Shown here one piece after another: positions 34,155-43,723 of a stretch of 64,000 nucleotides of DNA (the stretch's first letter is position 1; the number at the start of each line of letters is the position of its first letter). The stretch lies in the NCBI RefSeq assembly GCF_014203275.1, contig NZ_JACHIP010000001.1, positions 744,001-808,000 on the forward strand. Direction: 5' to 3'. This DNA comes from Granulicella aggregans (lineage in GTDB: Bacteria > Acidobacteriota > Terriglobia > Terriglobales > Acidobacteriaceae). The notes below the pieces were generated by a model. It did no database searches. It had not been told where the DNA came from and saw only the letters and a list, made by a program, of their open reading frames with translations. The position numbers and the translations under genes were made by a program.

Positions 34155-36923
34155 TCAGAAGCTATAGCGGAGACCGCCTTCGATGCGGCGGCTGTTGTCG
34201 GCGGCGTAAGGAGTCAGAAAGAAATGAGAGCCAAGGACGCCGCCCTCCGCCGTGACATTGGTGTGATTCAGCAGGTTCGAAGAACGGATGTTGGCCGTGA
34301 GAGTCTGCTGATGGTCCGCCTTCGGGTTGCGGGTGAGAGGGAAGGCACGTTGAATATTCCCATCAACGTGAAAGTTCCAGGGAAGGCTCGCCCGGTTGCG
34401 GGCGAGGACGCCGGTCCCGCCGGTAGCGATGAGGTTGCCGAAGGGAGTCGCAACGGCTCCTGATTGTCCGGGTAGGGCGAACTGCGGGCGGTCATTGAAG
34501 TTGCCGTCACCGTTGTTGTCGAACCCGGTGGTGATGTTGAACGGCGAGTTGCCGTTGCCGTAGTAGTCAGAGGAGACAATCACCTTCTTGGGCAGGTTGA
34601 ACGTAACATTCGCGAAGTTCTGCCAGAGGGAGTCTCCACTCTCCAAAGAGTATTCGCCGGCATTTGTAGCGGAGCTTTGCGGATTGAAGAAGGCATCGTC
34701 ATCCGCGTTGGTCAGGATATGAATGCGGACGGCCCCGACAAAAAATTGGACTACCTTCAACTTCTGATTGCCAATGCCCGCGAACTCTATGTCGCCCGCG
34801 GTGTCAGCCGAACTCTGAAGCTGAAGGACATTGAGGTTGGCAGCTCCTGCGCGCGGGCCGGTTGGCGAGCCGTCGATCGGGGCGTTGACGTTGAGGGTGC
34901 GTTCCTGGCGCCAGCCGCGGATGTAGGTAAGGTTAGTGCTGAGGGTAAATCCGTAGGGGAGAGTCTTGTCCGCACCGATCTGTGACATCAAGACCTGGTT
35001 GCTCTTGTAGTTTGGGGCGAGAGTGCGGATCGCGTGAATCACGGAGTCGCCGCTGGTATCGGGTGCTCCCCCGGCGTTGTAGACCGTGCTGTAGGCCAGC
35101 GAGGTGACACGCGCCTTCCCGTCTTCGCGGAGCAGTTCTGCCTGCGTGCCCTGCAGGCCGTTTGGACTGTGTCCGCTGAAGAGCCCGAGGTGCGCGTTGA
35201 GCTTGAGGGTCTTGCTGCCTCCAGGAGCCCAGGAGACGCCGAGGCGCGGCGTAATACCGGTGTCCTGGAAGGGACGGTTCGCAAAGAAGTAGCGGAGACC
35301 GGCCGAGAGCGTGAGATCAGGACGGAGCTTGATGTCATCCTGGACGAAGAAGACAGGGTAGATTTCTGTGAAATTGATCTTGGGATCGCCCGTGACCGAG
35401 GAGAACTGCGAGGGATTTCCACCGGGGAGATGAAGCAGGGCTCGGCGGTACTGCTCGAGGCCACTGATGGGTGCGATCTTCGAGGTGGCGTTGTTGTTGG
35501 TGTCGAGGATGGGGGCGTCGCCTCCGCCGAAGGTGTAACCTCCATTGAAGTTGCTGGTCAGCGTCTGGTGTTCGACAAAGTCGAAGAGTTGAATGCCGGC
35601 CTTCAGGGAGTGTTTGCCCTTGCTCAGAATGAAGTCGTCGTCCCATTCCGTTCGGACCTGACGGATACGCTGCGGTCCAATGGCGGCTCCGCCGCCAGTG
35701 AACGCTCCTGAGACCTCAAGCTGTGGTGCGCTGGAGTTGGGGGCGTCTATTTCGCCGCGAAAGTCAATGCTCACGCGACTCTCGTGGAGGAGATTCGGGG
35801 AGAGGGTCGTCGTATCGGAGAAGCGCAGAGTGTGGTCGTAGCGTTCGGAACCATAGCCGGTCTCCAGCAGCGAAGTACCGCCTGCGCCAACGTTCACAAG
35901 GTGGTTTACGTTGGCGGAGTAGGCGACGAACGCGATGTTCTTGGGGCCGAGCTGCGCGTCGACGCGGGCGTTGCCGATCCACAGGCGTTGCGGTACCGGG
36001 ACGTTCGAGACGACGGGGGTCTCGTTCCCATCCGGGTCCAGGGTTACTGCGTTGACGACAGCGAACTCATCAATAGAGCGGTGTTCAAGGGCAAGCGAGA
36101 AGTTCGAACCCTCCTTGCGCACGGGGCCAGTGAGGGTGAAGCCGTAACGCTGCTTGCCGATGGAGGCATGCGCATCCGAAAAGGGATCGCGGGAGTTCAT
36201 CCACTCGGAAGAGTTGGTGGTGAACAACGATCCGTGGAAGCTTTTGGCTCCGGGCTTGGTGTAGATCTGGATGTGGCCACCCTCCCAGGGCGGCTGACGG
36301 TTCTCCGCCGAGAAGAGGTCCGGATTCACTTCGATGCGGGCGATGGAGGACTTCGGAGGGAGCGGGCTATCACTCTGGAAGCCATCGACGGAGATGACGG
36401 TGCCGGAGGGCGGTCCGCCGCCGGCCGCAGCAAGCTGCTGTAGCTCGCGTTGAAGATCGTCGGGATCGTCGGCGAGCGTGTTGAGCTGTGCCCCGGTAAC
36501 AGAAGTCCCATTCAAGCCGCCAAGGATGGGCTCAGCGGTGGTCTCCTCGGCGTCGACGTTGACGCTCACAGAACTCGTGGGGATCAAGGTGATGTGGAAA
36601 TCCGCAGGGACGCGTGCGGGCAGGTCCTGCTCCGCGGTAGCAAAGCCTGAAGCGGAGATGCTGAGATGGTGCGCGCCAGCGGGAACGCATTTGAAGCTGA
36701 AGCGGCCATCGCTTCCACTGGTCCGATTCTGCGCGGGATCACTGTCAATCTGAACTGTCGCGCCGGGGATGACGGCTGCGGTGCTGTCCTGCACTGTGCC
36801 CGTAAGCGTCCGGCCTGCGCACGTGGGCTGTGGCTGCTGCGCCTGGGGCGAGAGCGCGGTGGCTGCTGGCACAAGTAGAACCGCGGATGCGGTCCACGCG
36901 ACCGCAGCAAAAAAACGAACCAT
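34155..36923 (-). CDS. Oar-like TonB-dependent receptor, second copy
   Basis: A 922-residue outer-membrane protein. Signal peptide to about ATALS, carboxypeptidase-regulatory-like domain (about 38-120, LTGTVQDSTAAVIPGATVQI), a short plug (GTVISVDGFQSDSPLPPKSS, then NPDLFSAENRQPPWEGGHIQ) and a barrel ending GGLRYSF. Shorter than the 1109-residue homologue, and its plug lacks the usual NYTLDG box. GGAG lies 7 bases before the ATG. It follows the sigma/anti-sigma/HEAT operon on the same strand after a 101-bp gap with a hairpin, so it may be a target of that sigma factor. Ligand unknown. Confidence 0.82.
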   Translation of the reverse strand: MVRFFAAVAWTASAVLLVPAATALSPQAQQPQPTCAGRTLTGTVQDSTAAVIPGATVQIDSDPAQNRTSGSDGRFSFKCVPAGAHHLSISASGFATAEQDLPARVPADFHITLIPTSSVSVNVDAEETTAEPILGGLNGTSVTGAQLNTLADDPDDLQRELQQLAAAGGGPPSGTVISVDGFQSDSPLPPKSSIARIEVNPDLFSAENRQPPWEGGHIQIYTKPGAKSFHGSLFTTNSSEWMNSRDPFSDAHASIGKQRYGFTLTGPVRKEGSNFSLALEHRSIDEFAVVNAVTLDPDGNETPVVSNVPVPQRLWIGNARVDAQLGPKNIAFVAYSANVNHLVNVGAGGTSLLETGYGSERYDHTLRFSDTTTLSPNLLHESRVSIDFRGEIDAPNSSAPQLEVSGAFTGGGAAIGPQRIRQVRTEWDDDFILSKGKHSLKAGIQLFDFVEHQTLTSNFNGGYTFGGGDAPILDTNNNATSKIAPISGLEQYRRALLHLPGGNPSQFSSVTGDPKINFTEIYPVFFVQDDIKLRPDLTLSAGLRYFFANRPFQDTGITPRLGVSWAPGGSKTLKLNAHLGLFSGHSPNGLQGTQAELLREDGKARVTSLAYSTVYNAGGAPDTSGDSVIHAIRTLAPNYKSNQVLMSQIGADKTLPYGFTLSTNLTYIRGWRQERTLNVNAPIDGSPTGPRAGAANLNVLQLQSSADTAGDIEFAGIGNQKLKVVQFFVGAVRIHILTNADDDAFFNPQSSATNAGEYSLESGDSLWQNFANVTFNLPKKVIVSSDYYGNGNSPFNITTGFDNNGDGNFNDRPQFALPGQSGAVATPFGNLIATGGTGVLARNRASLPWNFHVDGNIQRAFPLTRNPKADHQQTLTANIRSSNLLNHTNVTAEGGVLGSHFFLTPYAADNSRRIEGGLRYSF

Positions 36924-36972
36924 GTGAATCTCCGACGAGTCCCTTACAGTTTAAAGGATTACGCAGGATCGG

Positions 36973-37009
36973 CGAGCGCGGTTCCCGGACGTTCTTCAGG
37001 AACCGCTCG
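36973..37009 (-). terminator. Hairpin after the sigma/HEAT operon
   Basis: Arms CGAGC-GC-GGTTCC and GGAACC-GCTCG pair with a two-base bulge and a 13-base loop between the HEAT gene stop and the receptor start. No T-run follows on the minus strand, so this may be a regulatory or attenuating structure instead of a terminator. Confidence 0.35.
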
Positions 37010-37024
37010 GCGACGATTGAGATC

Positions 37025-38068
37025 TCAAGGCTGCTGCAGCAGCTTCGTCAGATACTCGAGCGCTCTGGGATCATGCGACTGCCCTAGCCAAAACACTGCC
37101 TGCTTGCGCACCACTGGATCTTTGTTAGTGCTCGCCACCTGAATCAACTGCGTTGATGCTTCCGGCTCTTGCAGTTGCGATAGCGCGAACACTGCCTGCT
37201 TCCGAACCTGCTCGTTCGGATCATTCTCCGCCTGCTCGCGCAGATCGCCAGCCACCTGCTTGCCCCCCTTGGTCGCCATCCAGAACTGTGCCTGCTTTCT
37301 GACCTGCGGCGAGGAGTCTTGGTGCGCCATGCGGATCAACTCCGTCAGCGCCGCTGATGCGGGGTCTTTCACTAAGGTCAGGTCGAACGTAAGCTTCTCC
37401 CGGAACTGAGCATCCTCATCCTTCTGCGCCAGTCTCTGGATCACCTTGAATCCTTCAGCTCCACGCTGGTTTGCGAGCCAGAACGCAGCCTTCTCTCGAA
37501 CCTCTAGCTCGTTGCTATCACTCGCGAGTTCAGCCAGCGCCTCGGTCGCCACCGGTGTCTCGTGAATCGAAACTGCGAAGACGAGACTATCTCTCAACTT
37601 TTTCGCCGAGTCCTTCTTAGCCATCGCTGCCAAAGTTCTCACGCTGTCCTCTGGGGCCACTCCGTTCAGCCACACGAACTGCAACCCGCCCGCATCCAAT
37701 TGCCGATCCGGCTGCTCGACACGCAGCTTCTCCACTGAACCGCCCGCCACGCGCAACAGAATGAACGAGTGATCGAAGCGCTTACTTTGCTTGTGGTCGC
37801 CGTCGCTGTAGCGGCTCTCGCCCTCAAGCATCACTGGGTGATCAGTATCCCAGCCTGATGAGAAGCCTCCCTGCACCGGGATCGACCATCCCACCCATAC
37901 CGGCGAACCGACGTGTTTCGCGATCTCGAGTTCAGCCGCAAGCCCATGCTCGGCAGATCGCACTGTCACCTGTGCGTGCTCTACCACCGGCTGCTGGGCG
38001 AACCCCACAACTGTGGCCAGTGCCATTGCCGTCAATACTGAACTTTGCATCCATCGCACCATCGTCAT
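37025..38068 (-). CDS. Exported HEAT-repeat protein
   Basis: A 347-residue protein with a signal peptide (about 8-24, ending GFAQ), an N-terminal region of about 110 residues without a known family, and five or six HEAT-like units in the second half: REKAAFWLANQ, REKLTFDLTLV, RKQAQFWMATK, RKQAVFALSQL and RKQAVFWLGQS, spaced about 33-36 residues. Such repeats build curved binding surfaces. It is the last gene of the sigma, anti-sigma, HEAT, HEAT series, 25 bases behind the previous gene, so a periplasmic sensing or scaffold role connected to the anti-sigma factor is inferred. GAGGAT precedes the ATG. Confidence 0.75.
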   Translation of the reverse strand: MTMVRWMQSSVLTAMALATVVGFAQQPVVEHAQVTVRSAEHGLAAELEIAKHVGSPVWVGWSIPVQGGFSSGWDTDHPVMLEGESRYSDGDHKQSKRFDHSFILLRVAGGSVEKLRVEQPDRQLDAGGLQFVWLNGVAPEDSVRTLAAMAKKDSAKKLRDSLVFAVSIHETPVATEALAELASDSNELEVREKAAFWLANQRGAEGFKVIQRLAQKDEDAQFREKLTFDLTLVKDPASAALTELIRMAHQDSSPQVRKQAQFWMATKGGKQVAGDLREQAENDPNEQVRKQAVFALSQLQEPEASTQLIQVASTNKDPVVRKQAVFWLGQSHDPRALEYLTKLLQQP

Positions 38069-38093
38069 TGCAATATCCTCGCGTTCTTTCTGC

Positions 38094-38972
38094 TTACTTC
38101 AAAAGTTCCAGCATGTAGTCTTCAGCGACCTTGTCGTGCATGATCGCCAACTGCGAGACGATCGACCGCTTCATCTCGATGTCTTTTTCACTCCGCGCAA
38201 GATCTACCATTCGCGACGCATCCTGCGAGACGGACAGTGCCGACACCACCGACCGCTTGATCTTCGCGTCGCCCGTCGACTTGTAAACCTCGACGAGTGT
38301 CCCGTTGTTCTTCTTTCCTAGAAAGACGCCGGCAGCCTGGATCGCATCATGCTGCACGTCCGGCCCCATCTTGCCCAGCTCCGCGTCATGCAGGATCGCC
38401 TCGGCCTCCGGGCTCTTGCTCTGCGCCAGCACAAAGAGCGCATGCTTCCTCAGTGAAGGTGGCTGGTTCGACCCGAGCATCCCTCGCAGTATGGGAACGG
38501 CCTTCTCCGGGTTTTGATTCAAAAGCGAGTTCATCGCCAGAATCTTGAGGTCCTCATCCGGTGTCCGGCCCGTTGAATGCTCATGTCTCTCCATTTCGAC
38601 CGGGGGAATCGAGACCCGCGCATCAACCGTCAACGCCGAGCAGTCCCGGTTCCAGGAGCTCGCCGTGAAGCGCGCCCTCAACTCATCGCATGTCGATGCC
38701 GCGGCCTGCGCGTTACCCAGCTTCTTCAGCGAGTATGCCTTCCAGTACAGAGCCGCATCAGACTTCCGATCCTTCGACTGGATCACCTTGTCGAAGCTCG
38801 ATACCGCATCCTGCCAGCGCTGCTCATTCATCGCCTTGGTTCCGTCACCGTATGCGCCGTCGTCAAGCAGCATCACCATTGCGCTGCCAGCTCCTGGCGA
38901 GACCAAAGTCGCCGAAGCGTTTTGCGCCGTCATTCCCACTGCCAAAACCGCAAGCCCTAAGACACTTCGCAT
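38094..38972 (-). CDS. Exported TPR/HEAT-repeat protein
   Basis: A 292-residue secreted protein. Signal peptide MRSVLGLAVLAVGMTAQNA; a TPR-like unit pair follows (NEQRWQDAVSSFDKVIQSKD, AALYWKAYSLKKLGNAQAA), then HEAT-like repeats (LRKHALFVLAQSKSPEAEAI, IKRSVVSALSVSQD, MKRSIVSQLAIMHD). ATGs at 38978 and 38972 compete; the second has an 8-base spacer from AGGAG. Sits between the anti-sigma gene (22 bases upstream) and the other HEAT protein. The two HEAT proteins differ in sequence but share layout, suggesting they act together outside the inner membrane. Confidence 0.72.
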   Translation of the reverse strand: MRSVLGLAVLAVGMTAQNASATLVSPGAGSAMVMLLDDGAYGDGTKAMNEQRWQDAVSSFDKVIQSKDRKSDAALYWKAYSLKKLGNAQAAASTCDELRARFTASSWNRDCSALTVDARVSIPPVEMERHEHSTGRTPDEDLKILAMNSLLNQNPEKAVPILRGMLGSNQPPSLRKHALFVLAQSKSPEAEAILHDAELGKMGPDVQHDAIQAAGVFLGKKNNGTLVEVYKSTGDAKIKRSVVSALSVSQDASRMVDLARSEKDIEMKRSIVSQLAIMHDKVAEDYMLELLK

Positions 38973-38994
38973 CGTCATCTCTCCTCTTTCTCCG

Positions 38995-39780
38995 CTACTG
39001 CCCAACCTTGTCGTTCTGCCGCAACACGCGAATCTCCAACAGCAGACCGCTCGTATTCATCTCCAGCCGGACACCCAGCGTCGGATGGGTGTTCTCCGCT
39101 TCCGCCGCGGTCCGCCGGTATCCTTCCGTTTCGATCCGCGCCGTCTCGCTGCCTGCTCCTTCATGGTCGACCGCCGTCAACACCCGGCCCAGGTTCTCAA
39201 GCACCGTCGCCTCGCCCAAATCGTTCTCCGATCGAGCCTGCTGCACATAGACCGCGTTCTTGAGCAACAGCGAGTGCGCTTGCTCCTTCGTCGACGCATC
39301 CAGCGGGCCCGAGGAGTTATTCACCTCGGTCAGAAAACGCTCTGCCGCATCCAGATGATTCGCCATCGCAGGGTCCGTCGGCTGCTCCGTCAAGGGCCCG
39401 CCAACGTTCGCAACGTGCGACCCGCCCTGCGGAACCACGCGCCACCGCACAGGCCCCAGCAGGAGTGCAGCCAGCAGCAACATGGCCACCGCAAATCCGC
39501 CGGCCGGCAACATCCAACTCGAACGCAGCCAATTGAACCGCTGCTTCTTCTCTCCCGTTAGCACGCTCAAATTTCCGCGCAGCCGCTGCCAGTTCCGCTC
39601 TAAATCAGGCTGCGGGACGGGCCCCGCCGAAAATACACGCAGCGTCTCGGCAATCGAATCCGAAACCGCCGCGCACTCCGCACAACTCTCCAGGTGTGCT
39701 CGGATTGCCGCTTCATCCGCTGACTCATGCAGCCGGTAGGCGATCAAATCCTCTTCCGCTATATGCTCCATCCGCTTCAT
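38995..39780 (-). CDS. Anti-sigma factor with zinc-binding domain
   Basis: A 261-residue single-pass membrane protein. The N-terminal zinc anti-sigma motif HLESCAEC gives H29-x3-C33-x2-C36; one membrane helix spans about 92-110 (AGGFAVAMLLLAALLLGPV), leaving about 150 residues in the periplasm that include helical segments (TKEQAHSLLLKNAVYVQQA). Its start overlaps the sigma gene stop by 4 bases, the usual translational coupling of a sigma/anti-sigma pair. It should hold the sigma factor inactive until an outside signal is sensed, perhaps through the HEAT proteins encoded next. Confidence 0.85.
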   Translation of the reverse strand: MKRMEHIAEEDLIAYRLHESADEAAIRAHLESCAECAAVSDSIAETLRVFSAGPVPQPDLERNWQRLRGNLSVLTGEKKQRFNWLRSSWMLPAGGFAVAMLLLAALLLGPVRWRVVPQGGSHVANVGGPLTEQPTDPAMANHLDAAERFLTEVNNSSGPLDASTKEQAHSLLLKNAVYVQQARSENDLGEATVLENLGRVLTAVDHEGAGSETARIETEGYRRTAAEAENTHPTLGVRLEMNTSGLLLEIRVLRQNDKVGQ

Positions 39781-40361
39781 GCCAGTCCTCCCGCAAGCGG
39801 CATCAACGCGCGCCGCAGTTTGCTCACCGCTCGAAACACCGCCTGCTTCGCCGAGTTCGCCGGGACCTCCAGCGCCGTGGCGATCTCCGCAATCGGCATC
39901 TCCTCCATATGGCGCATGGTGAATGCCGTCCGCTCCATCGGTGTCAACAGCGCCATCGCTTCTTCGCGCAGCGTTACCGCCTCTCGGTCCAGCAGCATCC
40001 GCTCCGGCCCTGCCCGTTCATCAGCCACCTGCGTCGTTGCCCTGTCATCAGCGTTGTCCTCTCCCGCACGCGGCGCATAGTGAGACAGGTCCCGCTTCCG
40101 CCGCTCTACCAGATTGATTGAGGTGTTCATCGCGATGCGTATGATCCATGTCGAAAAATTAGCTTCCTGCCGAAATGTCGAAAGCTTGTTGTACGCGCGC
40201 AGAAACGCCTCCTGCGCCGCCTCCTCCGCGTCCGCCTCGTTCCCGGTTACCCGAAACGCCACGCGGAACACGGCATGGAAGTGTCGATCCATCAGGACCC
40301 GGTATGCGTCCCGGTCGCCGGCTAGTATCTGCCTGATTGCTTCTGACTCCACTCTCTCCAT
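39777..40361 (-). CDS. ECF-subfamily RNA polymerase sigma factor
   Basis: A 194-residue sigma-70 of the extracytoplasmic-function type. Region 2 is about 10-80 (DRDAYRVLMDRHFHAVFRVA, EADAEEAAQEAFLRAYNKL, NFSTWIIRIAMNTSINLVER) and region 4 about 130-185 (LREEAMALLTPMERTAFTMR, MPIAEIATALEVPANSAKQA). The start at ATG 40361 fits family length; no clear ribosome-binding site precedes it, and the frame stays open upstream, so a longer protein cannot be excluded. It heads the operon with the anti-sigma factor and two HEAT proteins. Confidence 0.88.
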   Translation of the reverse strand: MERVESEAIRQILAGDRDAYRVLMDRHFHAVFRVAFRVTGNEADAEEAAQEAFLRAYNKLSTFRQEANFSTWIIRIAMNTSINLVERRKRDLSHYAPRAGEDNADDRATTQVADERAGPERMLLDREAVTLREEAMALLTPMERTAFTMRHMEEMPIAEIATALEVPANSAKQAVFRAVSKLRRALMPLAGGLA

Positions 40362-40688
40362 GCGCCGATTAGACAACGCATTCCGAGCGCGGTTAGGTTC
40401 GTCATCAAAATAATTTGACTGAAGCCAAATGGACTCTTGGGGAAGGGTTTGCTGCGCATTCGGACGGGGGAGAAGTGATCGGGGACTTGTCAGGAGGGGA
40501 TACAGAGTCGAAGAGTCGGAAACCTTTATCTTTGCGACCTGAAGTGGGAGGGGATGCATTGCGGCCCATCGTCCGCACACTTGCATTGGCCTTTAGCGTG
40601 GACCGGTTTGACGCATGAGCGAGCTGTTTTCATCGCCAATCATCACTTGATGCGTGGCTTGGCACATTGTGGACCTGCTAAATCGTAT
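40362..40688. other. Upstream region of the sigma operon, no gene seen
   Basis: This 327-bp gap separates the sigma factor start from the end of the ADOP permease gene on the same strand. It should hold the sigma operon promoter. A GAAC and a GTCTAA box occur near 40364-40402 but their spacing is longer than typical ECF promoters. Confidence 0.35.
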
Positions 40689-43346
40689 TCATTCAATCCG
40701 AAGTGCGACCATAGGATCCACTCCCGTGGCTCTCATTGCGGGCACCCAGACAGCGACCAGCGCGACAAGACTCAGCAGGAGTGGGGTAGCGACAAAGGAA
40801 ATCGGGTCGAGAGGCTTAACTCCGAAGAGGAAACTGCCAAGAAAGCGTGTGAGCCAGAGAGCGCCACCACTGCCGATGACTACGCCGATGATCGCGAGCG
40901 TCATTCCCTGAAGGATCACCATGTTGCGAAGACTCGAGGCCTGCGCTCCGAGTGCGATGCGGACACCAAGCTCCTGTGTCCGCTGCTGAACGGAATAGGA
41001 CATCACTCCGTAGATACCAATAGCCGCCATCAGCAGTCCCGCGAATCCGAAGACTGATAGCAGCAGCATGTTCAATCGCTGACGCGCGATATTCTGGGCC
41101 TCGAGTTCTTCCATCGTACGGATGTGGGCGACCGGAAGTCCCGCGCTGGCCTCGCGGAGAGCGTCAGAGATTGGAGTAACCAATGTGTGGGGATCGACCT
41201 GGCTGCGAACGAACCACCAAAGCGGAGCCACGCGCGAGTTCAAAGCTGTCTCGAGGTCAGGCATTTGTGCCATCGGGATATACATCATAGGGCTGGGATC
41301 GGTATCCGGACCACGGTCATTGGTGTCACCCACGATTCCTATAACCTGACGCGGTCCTTCAGCGAAGGCGGGACCGGCACCCGCACCAATAAGGATCTGA
41401 CCGGTCAGGGGATCGCCATTCGCCCAGTACTGTCGGGCCATGGCCTTATTGATCACCACAACGGCAGGTGCGGCGGCATCATCCCGCGTCGTAAGCAAAC
41501 GGCCACGCAGAAGTGGAATTTTAAGCGCGGTGAAGTAGCCCGCCGAGATTGAGCAAAAGCCTGCGCCTCCACCCGAACTTCCCTTCGGTCGGCCAACGAC
41601 ATCGAAGCCCATTCCGAAGCCTCCTGCCATAGGCAGGCAATTGCTTACCCCTGCATCGAGGACTCCGGGAATTGCGAGTAAACGGTCCGTTCCTCCACGG
41701 ATGACCTGTGCAACCGGTGCTGTTGTTTGAAAGCGGTCGCCGCTAACGGACATCGACATGCTGACCACGTTGTGCATCGCGAACCCGGGATCGACCGACT
41801 CGAGATTTTTGAAGGTACGGATGAGCAGCGCCGCACCGACGATCAGCACCACGGTGAAGGCCATTTCGGCAACGACCAGGATGGAGCGAAGCCTTCCGCT
41901 CCGAAAGCCCGTTCCCGAGCGGCTGTTGCTCTCATTCATCGCGGCAGCAAGGTCCGGCCGTGAAGCGGTGATCGCAGGCACCAAGCCAAAGACAATTCCC
42001 GTTAGAAGAGATATCCCAAGGGTAAAGAGCAGAACGTTGAAGTCGATTGAGATCCCAGAGCCATCTTCGCCGATCCGAGGGATATCGCCAGGATTGACTT
42101 TAAGGAGTAGTCGAACTCCCGTCAGTCCTAATCCGAGGCCGATTAGGCCACCTGTGAGGGAGAGCGTGAGGCTCTCAACCAGCAACTGCCTAATAATTTG
42201 ACCGCGGCCAGCCCCCAGAGCAGCACGCGTCGCGAACTCTCGTCTGCGAGCAGCGGCTCTTGCAAGCAAAAGATTCGCTACATTAGCGCAAGCGATCAAG
42301 AGCACAAAAGCCACCGCTCCCAAGAGGACGAGGAGCCGGGAGCGAGTGTCGCCAATCATGGTTTCCTGGAGAGACACGACTCCGAATCCGCCGCCGGGAG
42401 GCATTGCATCCGCGCCAAACGTTTTACGAAATTGATCTGCGACCACCCGCAATTGGACTTTGGCCTGCTGAAGCGTCACGCCAGGCTTCAGACGCGCGGC
42501 CGCGGTGAAGAAAGTCACCATGTCGTGAGAGTTCAGATCGAATTGGAAAGGCACCCAAAGATCAGCCGGCGTGTCGGTTACGAAACCCGGCCCGACCACC
42601 CCGACGACCAAATAGGGTTGTCCGTCCAGCTGAATCGTTGACCCGACGACATTTGAATTGCCCCCGTACCGGTTCCTCCAAAGCCCATAGCTTAGAACCG
42701 TGAAGCGTCCGGCATTGGGAGTATCTTCCGCAGCGTTAAAGCTGCGTCCTGCCACGAAGGGCGCGCCGAACATCTGGAAGTAGCTTGCCGAAACGTGAAT
42801 TCCCTGGACTTGCTGCGGGTGATCGCCTCCAGTGAGGTTTAGTCCAGACCCGCCAAAGTCATACGCGGCGACCTGCTGGAAGAGTCCGGTCTGCTGTTGC
42901 CACAAGCTAAATCTCGGAATACTGGCGCCGGGAAAGTTCCCTCGAGGGCTGGTGTTGACCAGCGTGACCAGCGCCTGCGGGTCGGGATAGGTAAGCGGCT
43001 TAAGCAAGACCGCGTTGATCACTGAAAAGACCGCAGTATTCACGCCTATACCAATGGCAATCACCAGAATGGCGATGGCAGCAAACCCCGGTGTCTTTCC
43101 AAGCGACCGCAACGCAAAGGACAAGTCCCGCCTCACAGACTCGATGAAGGGGATGGAACGATACAGCCATTCCTTCTCACGAAGAGTCCGAGGATTACCG
43201 AAACGCAGCATTGCTTGCCGGCGAGCATCTTCAGGGGAGAGCTTGAGAGCTAGATTCGCATCTCGTTCATGCGCAAGGTGTGAATCAATCTCCTCCGCAA
43301 AGTCTTGATCCTTCCCACTTCGATTCGTGAACCGACGAAAGCTCAT
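40689..43346 (-). CDS. Duplicated ABC permease, FtsX/MacB type (ADOP family), second copy
   Basis: An 885-residue inner-membrane protein with the same architecture as the permease at 26.1-28.8 kb: prefix domain (DFAEEIDSHLAHERDANLAL, SPEDARRQAMLRFGN), first helix around residue 80 (GFAAIAILVIAIGIGVNTAV), MacB-like periplasmic domain, FtsX core (ANVANLLLARAAARRREFAT), second periplasmic region and a second FtsX core (ELGVRIALGAQASSLRNMVI). ATG 43346 follows GGAGGG with an 8-base spacer. It lies 17 bases behind its PadR regulator. The two ADOP proteins are clearly related but diverged, not a recent copy. Confidence 0.88.
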   Translation of the reverse strand: MSFRRFTNRSGKDQDFAEEIDSHLAHERDANLALKLSPEDARRQAMLRFGNPRTLREKEWLYRSIPFIESVRRDLSFALRSLGKTPGFAAIAILVIAIGIGVNTAVFSVINAVLLKPLTYPDPQALVTLVNTSPRGNFPGASIPRFSLWQQQTGLFQQVAAYDFGGSGLNLTGGDHPQQVQGIHVSASYFQMFGAPFVAGRSFNAAEDTPNAGRFTVLSYGLWRNRYGGNSNVVGSTIQLDGQPYLVVGVVGPGFVTDTPADLWVPFQFDLNSHDMVTFFTAAARLKPGVTLQQAKVQLRVVADQFRKTFGADAMPPGGGFGVVSLQETMIGDTRSRLLVLLGAVAFVLLIACANVANLLLARAAARRREFATRAALGAGRGQIIRQLLVESLTLSLTGGLIGLGLGLTGVRLLLKVNPGDIPRIGEDGSGISIDFNVLLFTLGISLLTGIVFGLVPAITASRPDLAAAMNESNSRSGTGFRSGRLRSILVVAEMAFTVVLIVGAALLIRTFKNLESVDPGFAMHNVVSMSMSVSGDRFQTTAPVAQVIRGGTDRLLAIPGVLDAGVSNCLPMAGGFGMGFDVVGRPKGSSGGGAGFCSISAGYFTALKIPLLRGRLLTTRDDAAAPAVVVINKAMARQYWANGDPLTGQILIGAGAGPAFAEGPRQVIGIVGDTNDRGPDTDPSPMMYIPMAQMPDLETALNSRVAPLWWFVRSQVDPHTLVTPISDALREASAGLPVAHIRTMEELEAQNIARQRLNMLLLSVFGFAGLLMAAIGIYGVMSYSVQQRTQELGVRIALGAQASSLRNMVILQGMTLAIIGVVIGSGGALWLTRFLGSFLFGVKPLDPISFVATPLLLSLVALVAVWVPAMRATGVDPMVALRIE

Positions 43347-43363
43347 AGTGATTGCCCTCCCGA

Positions 43364-43720
43364 CTACTCGAACGACTCTCCGAGAATGAGGCCGATGGCG
43401 TGAGTCATCTTCCGCCATCTTCCAGCCGCCGCATTCAATTCCTTCCGGCCTTTAGCCGTAAGCCGGTAGAACTTTGCCCTGCGGTTGTTCTCGCTCACGC
43501 CCCATTCAGCCTGGAGCCAGCCGCGGTCTTCAAGCCGATGCAGCGCGGGATAGAGCGACCCCTGCTCCACCCCTAATGCGTTCTCCGAGGTGCGTTCAAT
43601 GGATTGGGCGATCGTATGTCCGTGGGACGGGCCGGTCACCAACGTTCGCAGAATCAATAAATCCAGCGTGCCTTGGAGGATCTCTCCGGCTTCGGACGGC
43701 TTCTTAGATCTCATCCACAC
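43364..43720 (-). CDS. PadR-family transcriptional regulator, second copy
   Basis: A 118-residue winged-helix regulator: [20 protein letters not shown] (about 16-35), [20 protein letters not shown] and [16 protein letters not shown]. This matches the PadR subgroup that controls ADOP permeases. It lies upstream of and on the same strand as the permease, most likely as one transcript. The direct repeats in front of its start are the likely operator. Confidence 0.9.
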   Translation of the reverse strand: MWMRSKKPSEAGEILQGTLDLLILRTLVTGPSHGHTIAQSIERTSENALGVEQGSLYPALHRLEDRGWLQAEWGVSENNRRAKFYRLTAKGRKELNAAAGRWRKMTHAIGLILGESFE

Positions 43721-43723
43721 TCT

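Noticed and set aside
40364..40402. ECF-type autoregulatory promoter in front of the sigma gene
   Set aside because: GAAC and GTCTAA boxes exist but are about 20 bases apart, longer than the usual 16-17, and would start transcription at the ATG.
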